A stretch of DNA of 12,784 nt from HGM11416 sp034104345 (GTDB lineage: Bacteria > Bacillota > Clostridia > Christensenellales > Borkfalkiaceae). The notes beneath the pieces are model-generated. The model made no database searches. It worked only from the letters and a program-made list of their open reading frames with translations, and was not told the DNA's origin. Below are positions 5,945 through 12,253 of this stretch, one piece after another; within the stretch, counting starts at the first letter, position 1; the number at the start of each line of letters is the position of its first letter. The position numbers were made by a program, and so were the translations under genes. The stretch lies in NCBI GenBank assembly GCA_034104345.1, contig JAXEDY010000011.1, positions 1 through 12,784 on the forward strand. Reading direction: 5' to 3'.

Positions 5945-7276
5945 TTAGTTCTCGTCAACGTCTAAAATATTGATTTTCTTTTTCTTCAGCAAGAACACGT
6001 ACGCCACGAGAGATACGATTGCATCAAACGCATTACCGATACCAAACAACAACGCTATACCGATAAGCGACGGTGTCCATACTCCGCAAAGATAAAGGAT
6101 AAACGCAGTTCCATAATAAATCGTATTCGTAACTACCGATTCAAACAACATATAGTTGGTTTTACCGAGTCCGTAGAACGTGGAATCAAACACGTTTTGG
6201 ATAGCATAAAGCATATAAAATCCAAGCAACACCATAACGAGTTCAAACAGTTTGTCCACGTCGCTAAAATTCAAAACGTGCTCCATAAACGGTTTCCAAA
6301 GCGGAATGGTAATACACCACAAAACGCAAATCGCCAACGTGATAATAAAATACCCAAGCGTGTTGTTTTTTACCGCGTTTTCGTCCGTTGCCGTTTCACG
6401 TTTGATAAGTTCGCCGAGTTGCAATACGGGGAGCAATAACCAACCCCAAATAAAGTTGTTCGCCACCCAATACGTTCCCTGCTCGCCTACCATATTTACC
6501 ATACGCACAATCATAAGCATATAGGCAATATTTCTAACGAACGATTCCAAACCCGATATTCCGCCGACTTTCAAAAAGTCTTTCATCCAACCGAAAGAGA
6601 GTTTTTCTTTTTTGAAAAGAACAATTCCCTCTTTGTTTAATAAGATAATTGCCGTTGCGACGAGAATCCCGTTTACGATTATATTCGAGAACGCAATTCC
6701 GTTCACGCCGAGATTTAACGACACGGGCAAGGTGGAAACCATAAACGTATCGACAAGCAAACACAAAACGAGTTTTACCGCCGTAAGCACATAAACGTAT
6801 TTTTCTTTGCCGAACGTGACCATACCAACCATAATAAAGTTGAAGGCAAGTGAGAAAATACTTGCTACGCTTTCAATTCTTATGTAGGTTGCCGAAGCGT
6901 CGATAATTGCCTTATCCGTTGCCATTAACGAAAGTAGCGGTTTTGCAATCGCAATTATGATAACAGAAAGCACCGTGTACGCGCCGATGGATACAAGCAA
7001 GCCCGTACGCATACGGTTTGCAAACTCTTTTTTATCGGTCAACACTTTGCCGATAAAGAAGAACAACGGCAACACGATTGCTTCGCTCAAAATTTCGTAT
7101 AAAAGATTTACCCACGATAATTGCCCTGCAATCGAAAACGAATATTCACCGGGGAGTTGCCCTAAAAAGAACACCCGAACCGTCGTATAAATCGTCGGCA
7201 CTAACCCCAGCACCAACAATGCCAAAAACAGTTTATAATTGATTTTACTTAATGAATTTTTTACTTTTGTGAACAT
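5945..7276 (-). CDS. MATE family transporter, last gene of the Nudix-Bcp operon
   Basis: A 443-residue membrane protein with about twelve hydrophobic helices in two halves and a basic C-terminal tail (LLKKKKINILDVDEN). The layout fits the MATE family of cation-coupled exporters, and helices such as AIVLPLFFFIGKVLTDKKEF and YIRIESVASIFSLAFNFIMV are characteristic. Unlike the MATE protein at 1841-3304 it has no enlarged central loop and is clearly a different subfamily. The ATG at 7276 lies 8 nt after the peroxiredoxin stop. It has no good ribosome site of its own (only AAAG), so translation is probably coupled to the upstream gene. Substrate unknown; operon context suggests a stress-linked metabolite, toxic oxidised product or antibiotic, which is inference. 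Confidence 0.82.
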   Translation of the reverse strand: MFTKVKNSLSKINYKLFLALLVLGLVPTIYTTVRVFFLGQLPGEYSFSIAGQLSWVNLLYEILSEAIVLPLFFFIGKVLTDKKEFANRMRTGLLVSIGAYTVLSVIIIAIAKPLLSLMATDKAIIDASATYIRIESVASIFSLAFNFIMVGMVTFGKEKYVYVLTAVKLVLCLLVDTFMVSTLPVSLNLGVNGIAFSNIIVNGILVATAIILLNKEGIVLFKKEKLSFGWMKDFLKVGGISGLESFVRNIAYMLMIVRMVNMVGEQGTYWVANNFIWGWLLLPVLQLGELIKRETATDENAVKNNTLGYFIITLAICVLWCITIPLWKPFMEHVLNFSDVDKLFELVMVLLGFYMLYAIQNVFDSTFYGLGKTNYMLFESVVTNTIYYGTAFILYLCGVWTPSLIGIALLFGIGNAFDAIVSLVAYVFLLKKKKINILDVDEN

Positions 7277-7284
7277 TTTTAACT

Positions 7285-7737
7285 TTATAACAACGCCAAA
7301 ATTTCGTCAGCGTTGGTGTCGGGTTTTACTTTGGGCATAACAGCTTGCACGTTGCCCTGCTCGTCGATCAGATAAGTCGTTCGAACAACGCCCATACTCA
7401 CTTTGCCGTATAACTTTTTCTCTTGCCAAACGCCGTAGGCTTGAATTACCGAAAGTTCGCTATCCGAAAGCAAAACAAACGGCAAATTATATTTCGTCGC
7501 AAAATTTAAGTGCGAATTAACGCTATCCTTGCTAATGCCTATAACTACCGCGTTTTTGCTTTCGATTTCTTTATTTTTGAGTGCAAACGCACACGCCTGT
7601 CTTGTGCAACTGGGCGTATTATCTTTCGGATAAAAATACAAAACCACTTTCTTGCCGAGAAAATCGGTCAACGAAACCATATTCCCGTTTTTATCGGGCA
7701 ACGTAAACTCAGGTGCTTTCATTCCAACTTCTAACAT
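7285..7737 (-). CDS. bcp: Thioredoxin-dependent thiol peroxidase, Bcp/PrxQ type
   Basis: A 150-residue peroxiredoxin that reduces hydrogen peroxide and organic hydroperoxides with electrons from thioredoxin. The catalytic segment is FYPKDNTPSCTRQAC: Thr41, Pro42, peroxidatic Cys44 and resolving Cys49, the five-residue spacing typical of two-Cys PrxQ enzymes. Ser43 replaces the more common Gly. The conserved Arg falls in GVVRTTYLID near residue 119. Length and the start EVGMKAPEFTLPDKNGN are normal for the family, and the protein is cytoplasmic. GAGG lies about 10 nt before the ATG. It follows the small RHH-like gene by 28 nt and precedes the MATE gene by 8 nt. Confidence 0.95.
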   Translation of the reverse strand: MLEVGMKAPEFTLPDKNGNMVSLTDFLGKKVVLYFYPKDNTPSCTRQACAFALKNKEIESKNAVVIGISKDSVNSHLNFATKYNLPFVLLSDSELSVIQAYGVWQEKKLYGKVSMGVVRTTYLIDEQGNVQAVMPKVKPDTNADEILALL

Positions 7738-7765
7738 TGTTTTAATCCTCTTTTTTAATTATTTC

Positions 7766-7954
7766 TTAGGCTTTTTTAATAAACTCAACTTTCGTCATAC
7801 CCTTTTGGGTTAAAAATGCGTTAATTTCTTCAAACAGTTCTTTTGGAATCATCGTTTGAAAATTCGCATTTTTCTCTTTGCGCAATTCTTTATTTTTTTC
7901 TTCGTACTTACGTCTTACCACTCTTTTCGACGTATCTTCTTTACGAGTAACCAT
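7766..7954 (-). CDS. Small basic protein, ribbon-helix-helix-like
   Basis: A 62-residue protein. Residues 1-30 are highly charged (KRVVRRKYEEKNKELRKEKN), likely one long helix. Residues 31-62 (FQTMIPKELFEEINAFLTQK, then GMTKVEFIKKA) have the strand-helix-helix pattern of small ribbon-helix-helix DNA-binding proteins, with a short second helix. The ATG at 7954 overlaps the end of the Nudix gene by 14 nt, and AAAGGAG/AAGG lie inside that gene, so the start is well supported and coupled. It may be an operon regulator or only a small hypothetical protein. The family call is inference from pattern; the gene itself is likely real. Confidence 0.66.
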   Translation of the reverse strand: MVTRKEDTSKRVVRRKYEEKNKELRKEKNANFQTMIPKELFEEINAFLTQKGMTKVEFIKKA

Positions 7955-8339
7955 TAACAGCCTTCTCCTTTATCTTTTTCAAAATCTCTTCATCTGCCGG
8001 GCAGAAATCGTAGTTCGAAATTTCTGCCGGCGTTATCCATTTTATATCGTTATGCTCTAACTTTTTTGGAATTCCTTCTGCTATTATCGCATTAAACAAC
8101 GTTAAATGCACGGTAATATCGGGATACTCGTGGACCACTTCCATAAAAACGTCACCAACGTTAAGCTTAATATTTAGTTCTTCTTTACACTCACGAATTA
8201 AGGCTTGTTCTTTTGTTTCGCCTTTTTCAACCTTTCCGCCAACAAACTCCCATAAAAGAGCTCTTGCTTTATTTTTAGGTCTTTGACAAATCAAAAACTT
8301 ATCTTTATCCCATATAAGTGCTGCAACAACTTCTATCAT
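7941..8339 (-). CDS. mutT: MutT-type Nudix hydrolase
   Basis: A 132-residue Nudix enzyme. The Nudix box starts at Gly35: GKVEKGE, seven residues, then REC-KEELNI (Arg49, Glu50, Glu53, Glu54), with Asn in place of the usual last Gly. The preceding LLWEFVGGK and the N-terminal EVVAALIWDKDKFLICQRP match MutT-type 8-oxo-dGTP diphosphatases, which clean the nucleotide pool; other (d)NTP substrates are possible. The ATG at 8339 has AAGGAG 6 nt upstream. Its first base is the last base of the stop of the small ORF at 8339-8470. With the peroxiredoxin downstream, an oxidative-damage role is plausible. Confidence 0.87.
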   Translation of the reverse strand: MIEVVAALIWDKDKFLICQRPKNKARALLWEFVGGKVEKGETKEQALIRECKEELNIKLNVGDVFMEVVHEYPDITVHLTLFNAIIAEGIPKKLEHNDIKWITPAEISNYDFCPADEEILKKIKEKAVNGYS

Positions 8340-8470
8340 TATATCTCCTTAGGATTAATCGCCAAAGTAGTTATCCTTGTTTCAATCCCACTATTAATTA
8401 TTATTGTTTTGTTTTTATCTTCCTTGTTTATTGAAAAATTTAATTCAAGTTCGTATAAATTTTCCAACAT
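8339..8470 (-). CDS. Small 43-residue ORF coupled to the Nudix gene
   Basis: An open frame that begins with ATG at 8470, encodes MLENLYELELNFSINKEDKN and ends NPKEI with a TAA at 8341-8339. It shares one base with the Nudix ATG (TAATG), and the Nudix ribosome site AAGGAG lies inside it as codons for Lys and Glu. This is the layout of translational coupling. Composition (Asn, Lys, Ile, Glu) is protein-like but also expected in AT-rich DNA, and no ribosome site precedes its ATG. It is in the same frame as the ORF at 8504-8692 and is separated from it by that ORF's TAA plus 11 codons, so the two could be halves of one broken gene. No family recognised. Confidence 0.42.
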   Translation of the reverse strand: MLENLYELELNFSINKEDKNKTIIINSGIETRITTLAINPKEI

Positions 8471-8503
8471 ATGTTTACAAAAATATTTATAAAAATTTTT
8501 ATT

Positions 8504-8692
8504 TTATTCTTCTAAAATGCCTATTCGTGCGGAAATTATTTCTTTCAAACGACCTTTTATGCTTTCAGCCAAATACGATTCGTCCATCATAGAAAGCAAT
8601 GTTTCTTTTTCTTTGATAACCTTTAAAAGCAATTTTATCCTTGAAATCGGCTTTGTTGATAAGCGGATTCGCCAGTTTTCCCTTCCAACCAA
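8504..8692 (-). CDS. Small charged hypothetical protein, possibly a fragment
   Basis: A frame of 62 residues from a TTG at 8692; an upstream in-frame stop at 8704-8702 bounds it. It contains RENWRIRLSTKPISRIKLLL and then amphipathic helical sequence (LAESIKGRLKEIISARIGIL), like a small helical regulator or the C-terminal part of a larger helical protein. There is no ATG near the N-terminus; GGGTG about 10 nt before the TTG is a weak ribosome site. An inner ATG pair would give only 28 residues. It is the first possible gene after the promoter at 8766-8794. I see no family. Confidence 0.38.
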   Translation of the reverse strand: MVGRENWRIRLSTKPISRIKLLLKVIKEKETLLSMMDESYLAESIKGRLKEIISARIGILEE

Positions 8693-8765
8693 AACAAAAT
8701 TTCACCCTATACTAAACCCTGCTTTTTAGCCGACATTAGCCGTAATTTTTCACATAAGGCGATAA

Positions 8766-8794
8766 AATACAAAAATTCAATAGATTTTCGTCAA
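8766..8794 (-). promoter_or_regulatory. Candidate promoter of the Nudix-Bcp-MATE operon
   Basis: Minus strand: TTGACG (8794-8789, five of six), 17 nt, TGTATT (8771-8766, four of six). Phased A/T tracts abut the -35. A start near 8759 leaves about 65 nt to the TTG of the first small ORF. Confidence 0.5.
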
Positions 8795-8820
8795 AAAAAT
8801 TTTTAAAAATTTTTAAAAAT
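8795..8820. repeat. Phased A/T tracts, possible UP element
   Basis: TTTTTAAAAA repeats with a 10-bp period directly upstream of the -35 at 8794. This periodicity bends DNA and can bind the RNA polymerase alpha subunit. Confidence 0.6.
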
Positions 8821-8876
8821 ATAGTTAGTATGCTATTTCGCTTAACCGCGAGATTACAACTCTATCGTCCGCCTTT

Positions 8877-8885
8877 ATTATATCA
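8877..8885 (-). promoter_or_regulatory. Candidate extended -10 promoter
   Basis: TGA then perfect TATAAT on the minus strand (8885-8877). No good -35 is seen. It could be an alternative start for the Nudix operon, with a leader of about 180 nt before 8692. Confidence 0.4.
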
Positions 8886-8930
8886 TAGCAAATATGACAG
8901 TTTACGCATATATTATATAAAATTTCAAAG

Positions 8931-8979
8931 AAAAAAGCAAAGGTCAAACGTCCACGTTTTGGGATATCTGACCTTTTTT
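8931..8979. terminator. Bidirectional terminator after the DUF5714 gene
   Basis: AAAGGTCA (8939-8946) and TGACCTTT (8969-8976) form a perfect 8-bp stem, with an inner TCC/GGA mini-stem. T-runs follow on both strands (plus 8974-8979; minus, complement of 8931-8936). It ends the TetR-GNAT-DUF5714 transcript. An open frame crosses it at 8825-9022, which I do not treat as a gene. Confidence 0.72.
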
Positions 8980-9037
8980 GTAAAAGTTTAATGATTAAAT
9001 GTTTTGTTTCTTGCAAACGCATGATTTATTTATCATT

Positions 9038-9054
9038 TCGATAAATTGGAATTT
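9038..9054 (+). repeat. 17-bp direct repeat, copy 1, just after the DUF5714 stop
   Basis: TCGATAAATTGGAATTT is identical to 9762-9778; with flanks the match is AT(Y)TCGATAAATTGGAATTT(R)TC. The two copies bracket the DUF5714 gene. Confidence 0.85.
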
Positions 9055-9055
9055 G

Positions 9056-9751
9056 TCACTCTGAATAGTTTTTGTGGAAAAGGCATTTTTCCTGTCTGCA
9101 TTGATTATTCAAGTGTGAACGAGTGCAGATCACAGAGTTCAGCTTCATATCGATATGTAATTTTTCGCTCGTGAAATTGACCGCTTCGATGATGGCAAGA
9201 TAGGAATCTCTTTTACAGCAACGGGGGCCACCATTTTTGCCTATCGCATCTAACGCTCTTGCTGTCATTTGGTTGGATAATCCCCAAGCTTCACCTGCCA
9301 AAGGAGTGGCTTGCAAGGCAATGGAGATAAGCATTCCCGTGCTGATACCCGCACCGCAAGCTCCCCAAAATCCGCAAGCACCGCCGGGAACTTGCTTTCC
9401 TCTTTTCTGCATTTCTCCAAGTGCGGACTCAAGATCAATTTCACCGCCTGCATTTTTGTAAGCAGTCAGAAGCGCCGAGCCGACCATCGTATGATGCTCG
9501 GGGCCATGCATATGGCAAGACGGCATGCTCATCATTTTTTCCAAAATCGCAATAGGATCATCAGATTTGCTGTTTAGGCAAATCGCAATAATACTGTCCA
9601 TTCCGCTTGTATGGCATTCATCGCAAACGAAATGACCGCCTACACATCTTGTTTTACTATATTGTTTTTTGTGGCAAAGCACACATTCCATTTCCTCATC
9701 CGCATTGAGGTATTCAAGCGGAGCTTTGCAAATCAAACATTCATCATTCAT
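9056..9751 (-). CDS. Cys-rich DUF5714 protein, probable metal binder
   Basis: A 231-residue soluble protein with 16 cysteines. The N-terminus has zinc-ribbon-like pairs C5-x2-C8 and C23-x2-C26, then C36, C43-x2-C46. Next come a His/Cys block (SCHMHGPEHHTMVG, about 78-91), a Gly/Cys segment GGACGFWGACGAGIS (about 123-137), GPRCCKRDS (176-183) and a C-terminal set C209, C218, C223. This matches what I recall of DUF5714 proteins in anaerobes, sometimes fused to or near SAM-dependent methyltransferases; the reaction is unknown. The layout suggests an N-terminal zinc ribbon and a redox or metal/sulfur centre. The ATG at 9751 has only a weak ribosome site (GAG) and starts 25 nt after the GNAT stop, so the two are cotranscribed. 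The gene lies between two 17-bp direct repeats, as if inserted as a unit. Confidence 0.78.
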   Translation of the reverse strand: MNDECLICKAPLEYLNADEEMECVLCHKKQYSKTRCVGGHFVCDECHTSGMDSIIAICLNSKSDDPIAILEKMMSMPSCHMHGPEHHTMVGSALLTAYKNAGGEIDLESALGEMQKRGKQVPGGACGFWGACGAGISTGMLISIALQATPLAGEAWGLSNQMTARALDAIGKNGGPRCCKRDSYLAIIEAVNFTSEKLHIDMKLNSVICTRSHLNNQCRQEKCLFHKNYSE

Positions 9752-9761
9752 ATACGTTATC

Positions 9762-9778
9762 TCGATAAATTGGAATTT
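9762..9778 (+). repeat. 17-bp direct repeat, copy 2, at the GNAT stop
   Basis: Identical to 9038-9054. In this copy the sequence is also a perfect palindrome, CGATAAATT and AATTTATCG around GG (9763-9782), and the GNAT stop codon lies in it. Both copies thus sit at gene 3' ends. Confidence 0.85.
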
Positions 9779-10334
9779 ATCGCTTGATTTCTCGAATCAT
9801 AGAATACTCATTTAGTAGTGTTCCATCTTTCAAGCGAATTGCATTGGGCTTGACACCTGTGATTCTGAATCCCATTTTTTCATATAAAGCTCGTGCACGG
9901 CTATTTCCCTCTACAAATTCAAGTTCGATTTGAATTAAGTTCGGGTTTTCCTCTGCAATACGGATTAGCTCTTGGAGCAGTCTTGTTCCGATACCTTGAT
10001 TCCAATATTCTTTTAATAATGCGATTGCAACGCTTGCTCGATGCCTTGTTTTTATTCCTTTGTTCCATGTAATTTGGCAATTTCCAGCAACTTTTCCCTC
10101 AACCAAACATACAAGCATAGCTTCGTTTTCAGCTTTGTTTACTCTATCAAACAATGCCTTTTCGCCTTCTACTGTATATTTTTTGCACTCCTCAGGATAG
10201 CGTAAAATGAAGTCCGTTTCACCTGCTGAAATATAGAGATACTCTAACATCCCTTGAATATCTTCATACTGCGGACTACGAATCAACGCATTCCTTCCAT
10301 CTTTGAGTTTATATTCGATGTCTTTAATAATCAC
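9777..10334 (-). CDS. GNAT family N-acetyltransferase
   Basis: A 185-residue acetyl-CoA-dependent acetyltransferase. Motif A is ASVAIALLKEYWNQGIGTRL at about 100-119, with the QGIGT pyrophosphate loop. Motif B is the NSRARALYEKMGF block at 144-156. Length and order are normal for RimI/Spt-like small-molecule or protein acetyltransferases. The start is GTG at 10334, with GGAG 7 nt upstream; an upstream ATG is absent. It lies 58 nt after the TetR stop and 25 nt before the DUF5714 start, and no terminator is visible, so it belongs to the TetR transcript. Acceptor unknown. Confidence 0.88.
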   Translation of the reverse strand: MIIKDIEYKLKDGRNALIRSPQYEDIQGMLEYLYISAGETDFILRYPEECKKYTVEGEKALFDRVNKAENEAMLVCLVEGKVAGNCQITWNKGIKTRHRASVAIALLKEYWNQGIGTRLLQELIRIAEENPNLIQIELEFVEGNSRARALYEKMGFRITGVKPNAIRLKDGTLLNEYSMIREIKR

Positions 10335-10343
10335 AATTTTTCT

Positions 10344-10360
10344 CCGTCAAATTCTTATTT
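10344..10360 (+). repeat. 17-bp direct repeat, copy 1, between TetR and GNAT
   Basis: CCGTCAAATTCTTATTT is identical to 11556-11572. It is just upstream of the GNAT ribosome site. The pair brackets the TetR gene, the membrane-protein gene and their promoter. Confidence 0.85.
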
Positions 10361-10392
10361 TCCTAACTGTTCAAACTATGGGCATTTTATGA

Positions 10393-11073
10393 TTAACTAT
10401 TTCTTCCCATTTCATAGGCTTCGGTCATAGCAGATTTGCCCTTGACATCGCCTTTTTCATATGTACCCATACCGTAAATGACACTCATTTCTTTTGCGCC
10501 CATCACACAATCGGTAATGACCTTAATAACCGTTGCCATATCGTCAGAGCAGTTCTTTTCAAGCCATTCCATAACAATAGCAAATACTCCAGTTAGATAG
10601 AATTTCATCACATAGGCACGCTCCTTTTCGGGAACGTTGAAGCGTTCAAGAATGGGATTGAAGATGTGTTTGAACATCCTGCCATACACTTCATCCATAT
10701 TCAATGAGTTAAACTGCTTTATGGACACCTTGAACAAACGCTGATTATCCTTGATAAATGTCAAATATGGCACAAGATACTCGTTTGTGATAAACAAAAG
10801 CTCCTCATGCTTGCAGGTTTCAAATTGCAGAGAAATGCGTTTTTGGTCTATTTCGTAGTATGCGAGGTGTTTGTCAATAATATAGCGTGTGGTTTCCTTT
10901 AACAAATCCGAGGTGTTTTCATAATGTAGGTAAAAGGTGGAGCGGTTTACCCTTGCCGTATCACATATCTCCTTGATGGTGATATATTCAAAGTCCTCCT
11001 TTTCAAGTAGCGTAATGAGGGCTTCGTCCATTTTTATTGCCGTATTAAAGTATTTGCTTTCGTTCTTGTTCAT
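10393..11073 (-). CDS. TetR/AcrR family transcriptional regulator
   Basis: A 226-residue repressor-type regulator. The N-terminal helix-turn-helix is EYITIKEICDTARVNRSTFY (29-48) followed by LHYENTSDLL, the classic TetR signature with the Tyr-x-His-Tyr turn. Residues 60-226 form an all-helical ligand-binding and dimer domain. The ATG at 11073 has GGAGG 8 nt upstream. It starts 21 nt after the stop of the small membrane protein and shares its promoter (11486-11494), so it probably represses itself and that gene. No operator is certain. The ligand is unknown; the C-terminus (YEKGDVKGKSAMTEAYEMGRNS) is polar and unstructured-looking. Confidence 0.9.
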   Translation of the reverse strand: MNKNESKYFNTAIKMDEALITLLEKEDFEYITIKEICDTARVNRSTFYLHYENTSDLLKETTRYIIDKHLAYYEIDQKRISLQFETCKHEELLFITNEYLVPYLTFIKDNQRLFKVSIKQFNSLNMDEVYGRMFKHIFNPILERFNVPEKERAYVMKFYLTGVFAIVMEWLEKNCSDDMATVIKVITDCVMGAKEMSVIYGMGTYEKGDVKGKSAMTEAYEMGRNS

Positions 11074-11094
11074 AAGACCGCCCTCCGTGAATGC

Positions 11095-11448
11095 TTATTT
11101 GCTCTCGCTAATCTCTCTCGCAAGCTCCACAATCTCATAGGCGTACTTCTTCTTGCCGTTCTCAAGCATCTTCTTGTAGATAGGATAGTTCACGCCGCAT
11201 CCTATCATACCGATAATGCCGATGATAATACCAATCACCATATCGGTGATACCGCTTCCGATAACCTGCATACCAAGGCACATTCCCGTACCGAATACAA
11301 GGGCAAATATGATACCCCAAGTATAGGTGAAGATGGTTGCAGGCAACTTTGCCTTTCGGTCGAGCTTGCGAAGTGCTACGATTTTGGAGCTGTCCTTGGG
11401 GGCATACTCCTTTGCGATGGATTCTGCGTAGATTTTGTCTGTGTTCAT
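11095..11448 (-). CDS. Small two-helix membrane protein next to TetR
   Basis: A 117-residue protein. Residues 1-35 are polar and charged (DKIYAESIAKEYAPKDSSKI). Two hydrophobic segments follow at about 38-62 (TYTWGIIFALVFGTGMCLGM) and 68-87 (TDMVIGIIIGIIGMIGCGV), then a basic C-terminal helix (KKMLENGKKKYAYEIVELAR). I recall close relatives beside TetR genes in Clostridia, often labelled dihydropteridine reductase; no NAD-binding motif is present, so that label is unsupported. A strong AAGGAG lies 8 nt before the ATG. It may be a membrane sensor or an accessory to a TetR-controlled export function. Confidence 0.82.
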   Translation of the reverse strand: MNTDKIYAESIAKEYAPKDSSKIVALRKLDRKAKLPATIFTYTWGIIFALVFGTGMCLGMQVIGSGITDMVIGIIIGIIGMIGCGVNYPIYKKMLENGKKKYAYEIVELAREISESK

Positions 11449-11485
11449 GTTGTTTCTCCTTTTCGGTTGTTTTTATTGTAACTTT

Positions 11486-11494
11486 ATTATACCA
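11486..11494 (-). promoter_or_regulatory. Extended -10 promoter of the TetR operon
   Basis: TGG then perfect TATAAT on the minus strand (11494-11486); no consensus -35. Transcription would start about 30 nt before the membrane-protein ATG at 11448. Confidence 0.6.
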
Positions 11495-11555
11495 CCTACC
11501 AAAGAGAAACGGAACAACAAGAATAGCATATTGTGTTGATTTAAATAATTTCTTG

Positions 11556-11572
11556 CCGTCAAATTCTTATTT
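11556..11572 (+). repeat. 17-bp direct repeat, copy 2, upstream of the TetR operon
   Basis: Identical to 10344-10360. It lies between the TetR operon promoter and the 3' end of the truncated transposase. Confidence 0.85.
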
Positions 11573-11614
11573 ATCAATCAAATCCTACTTTGATTTTTAT
11601 CAGTTATTCTCTCG

Positions 11615-12151
11615 CTATATCTTCTGCGGGTCTAAGCGCATTTTTTTGCACCATAAATGGAATTTCTTTTTCGCGGCACGCTTAACGCCCTCGCCAAGCC
11701 TCGAGGGAATACAAACGTAATCGGAAATTAACGCGCTCACTTTTTTCATCGTTTCCGTATATTGAAACTCAAATCGAAAAGAACCCGTGTCGTACCGCTT
11801 AAATAACTTGAAAAATTGCGATTTTCCGTAAGGTTTTTTGCCTGCGGCTAACGTTCTTTTATAATATCTGCGCCACATTACGAAAACCGTAAGTCCTCTC
11901 TTCTTTTTATCCTTTTCGAGCGCAATAAAATCGGGCTCTTCGTAGCCGGTTCTATGCACGCGCTTGGGATAAAGTTTTTCAAGCAACTGAATATCCGACA
12001 GTAATTCAAAGGCAGGCTCGTCAATACCGCATTCTTTCGCTCTTTTAATCGTTTTCAAAACGGTTGTACGCGAACATTCGCAAAGCTTAGCGATTTGCGT
12101 CGTCGTGTTTCCCGCATAATGATACTGTAAAATAGCTCTGTAATTGGTCAT
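11615..12151 (-). CDS. Truncated IS21-type transposase (IstA N-terminal part)
   Basis: 178 residues. A helix-turn-helix at about 15-40 (TTTQIAKLCECSRTTVLKTI) is followed by EEPDFIALEKDKKKRGLTVF and MWRRYYKRTLAAGKKPYGKS at about 71-110, then QFFKLFKRY. This order matches the N-terminal DNA-binding part of IstA transposases of the IS21 family. A full IstA continues for some 300 residues into a DDE catalytic domain. Here the frame ends after a basic, unrelated-looking tail (GVKRAAKKKFHLWCKKMRLD), and no IstB gene follows. It is therefore catalytically dead; a domesticated DNA-binding role is possible. The ATG at 12151 has AAGG 6 nt upstream and a promoter at 12198-12226. Confidence 0.68.
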   Translation of the reverse strand: MTNYRAILQYHYAGNTTTQIAKLCECSRTTVLKTIKRAKECGIDEPAFELLSDIQLLEKLYPKRVHRTGYEEPDFIALEKDKKKRGLTVFVMWRRYYKRTLAAGKKPYGKSQFFKLFKRYDTGSFRFEFQYTETMKKVSALISDYVCIPSRLGEGVKRAAKKKFHLWCKKMRLDPQKI

Positions 12152-12197
12152 TTTCGCCTTTTTCTACCCTTTTTTGCTTGAAATCTTATTTATGTAT

Positions 12198-12226
12198 ATT
12201 GTACTACACAAAAAAACAAAAGTAAA
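12198..12226 (-). promoter_or_regulatory. Candidate promoter for the transposase fragment
   Basis: Minus strand: TTTACT (12226-12221), 17 nt, TACAAT (12203-12198). It lies about 50 nt upstream of the ATG at 12151, so the fragment may still be expressed. Confidence 0.5.
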
Positions 12227-12253
12227 GTGTTCAACTTAAGTGGAATAAAAGTT

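Noticed and set aside
8825..9022. 65-codon minus-strand ORF after DUF5714
   Set aside because: It runs through the 8939-8976 terminator stem and an extended -10 promoter, has no ribosome site, and its translation is low-complexity and unlike its neighbours.
11095..11448. Dihydropteridine reductase label for the small membrane protein
   Set aside because: The sequence has two membrane helices and no Rossmann-type nucleotide-binding motif, so the label does not fit.
12227..12250. Possible IS21 terminal repeat near TTCAACTTAAGTGG
   Set aside because: No matching inverted copy was found on the other side of the transposase fragment, and orientation of the TG end does not point into the element.
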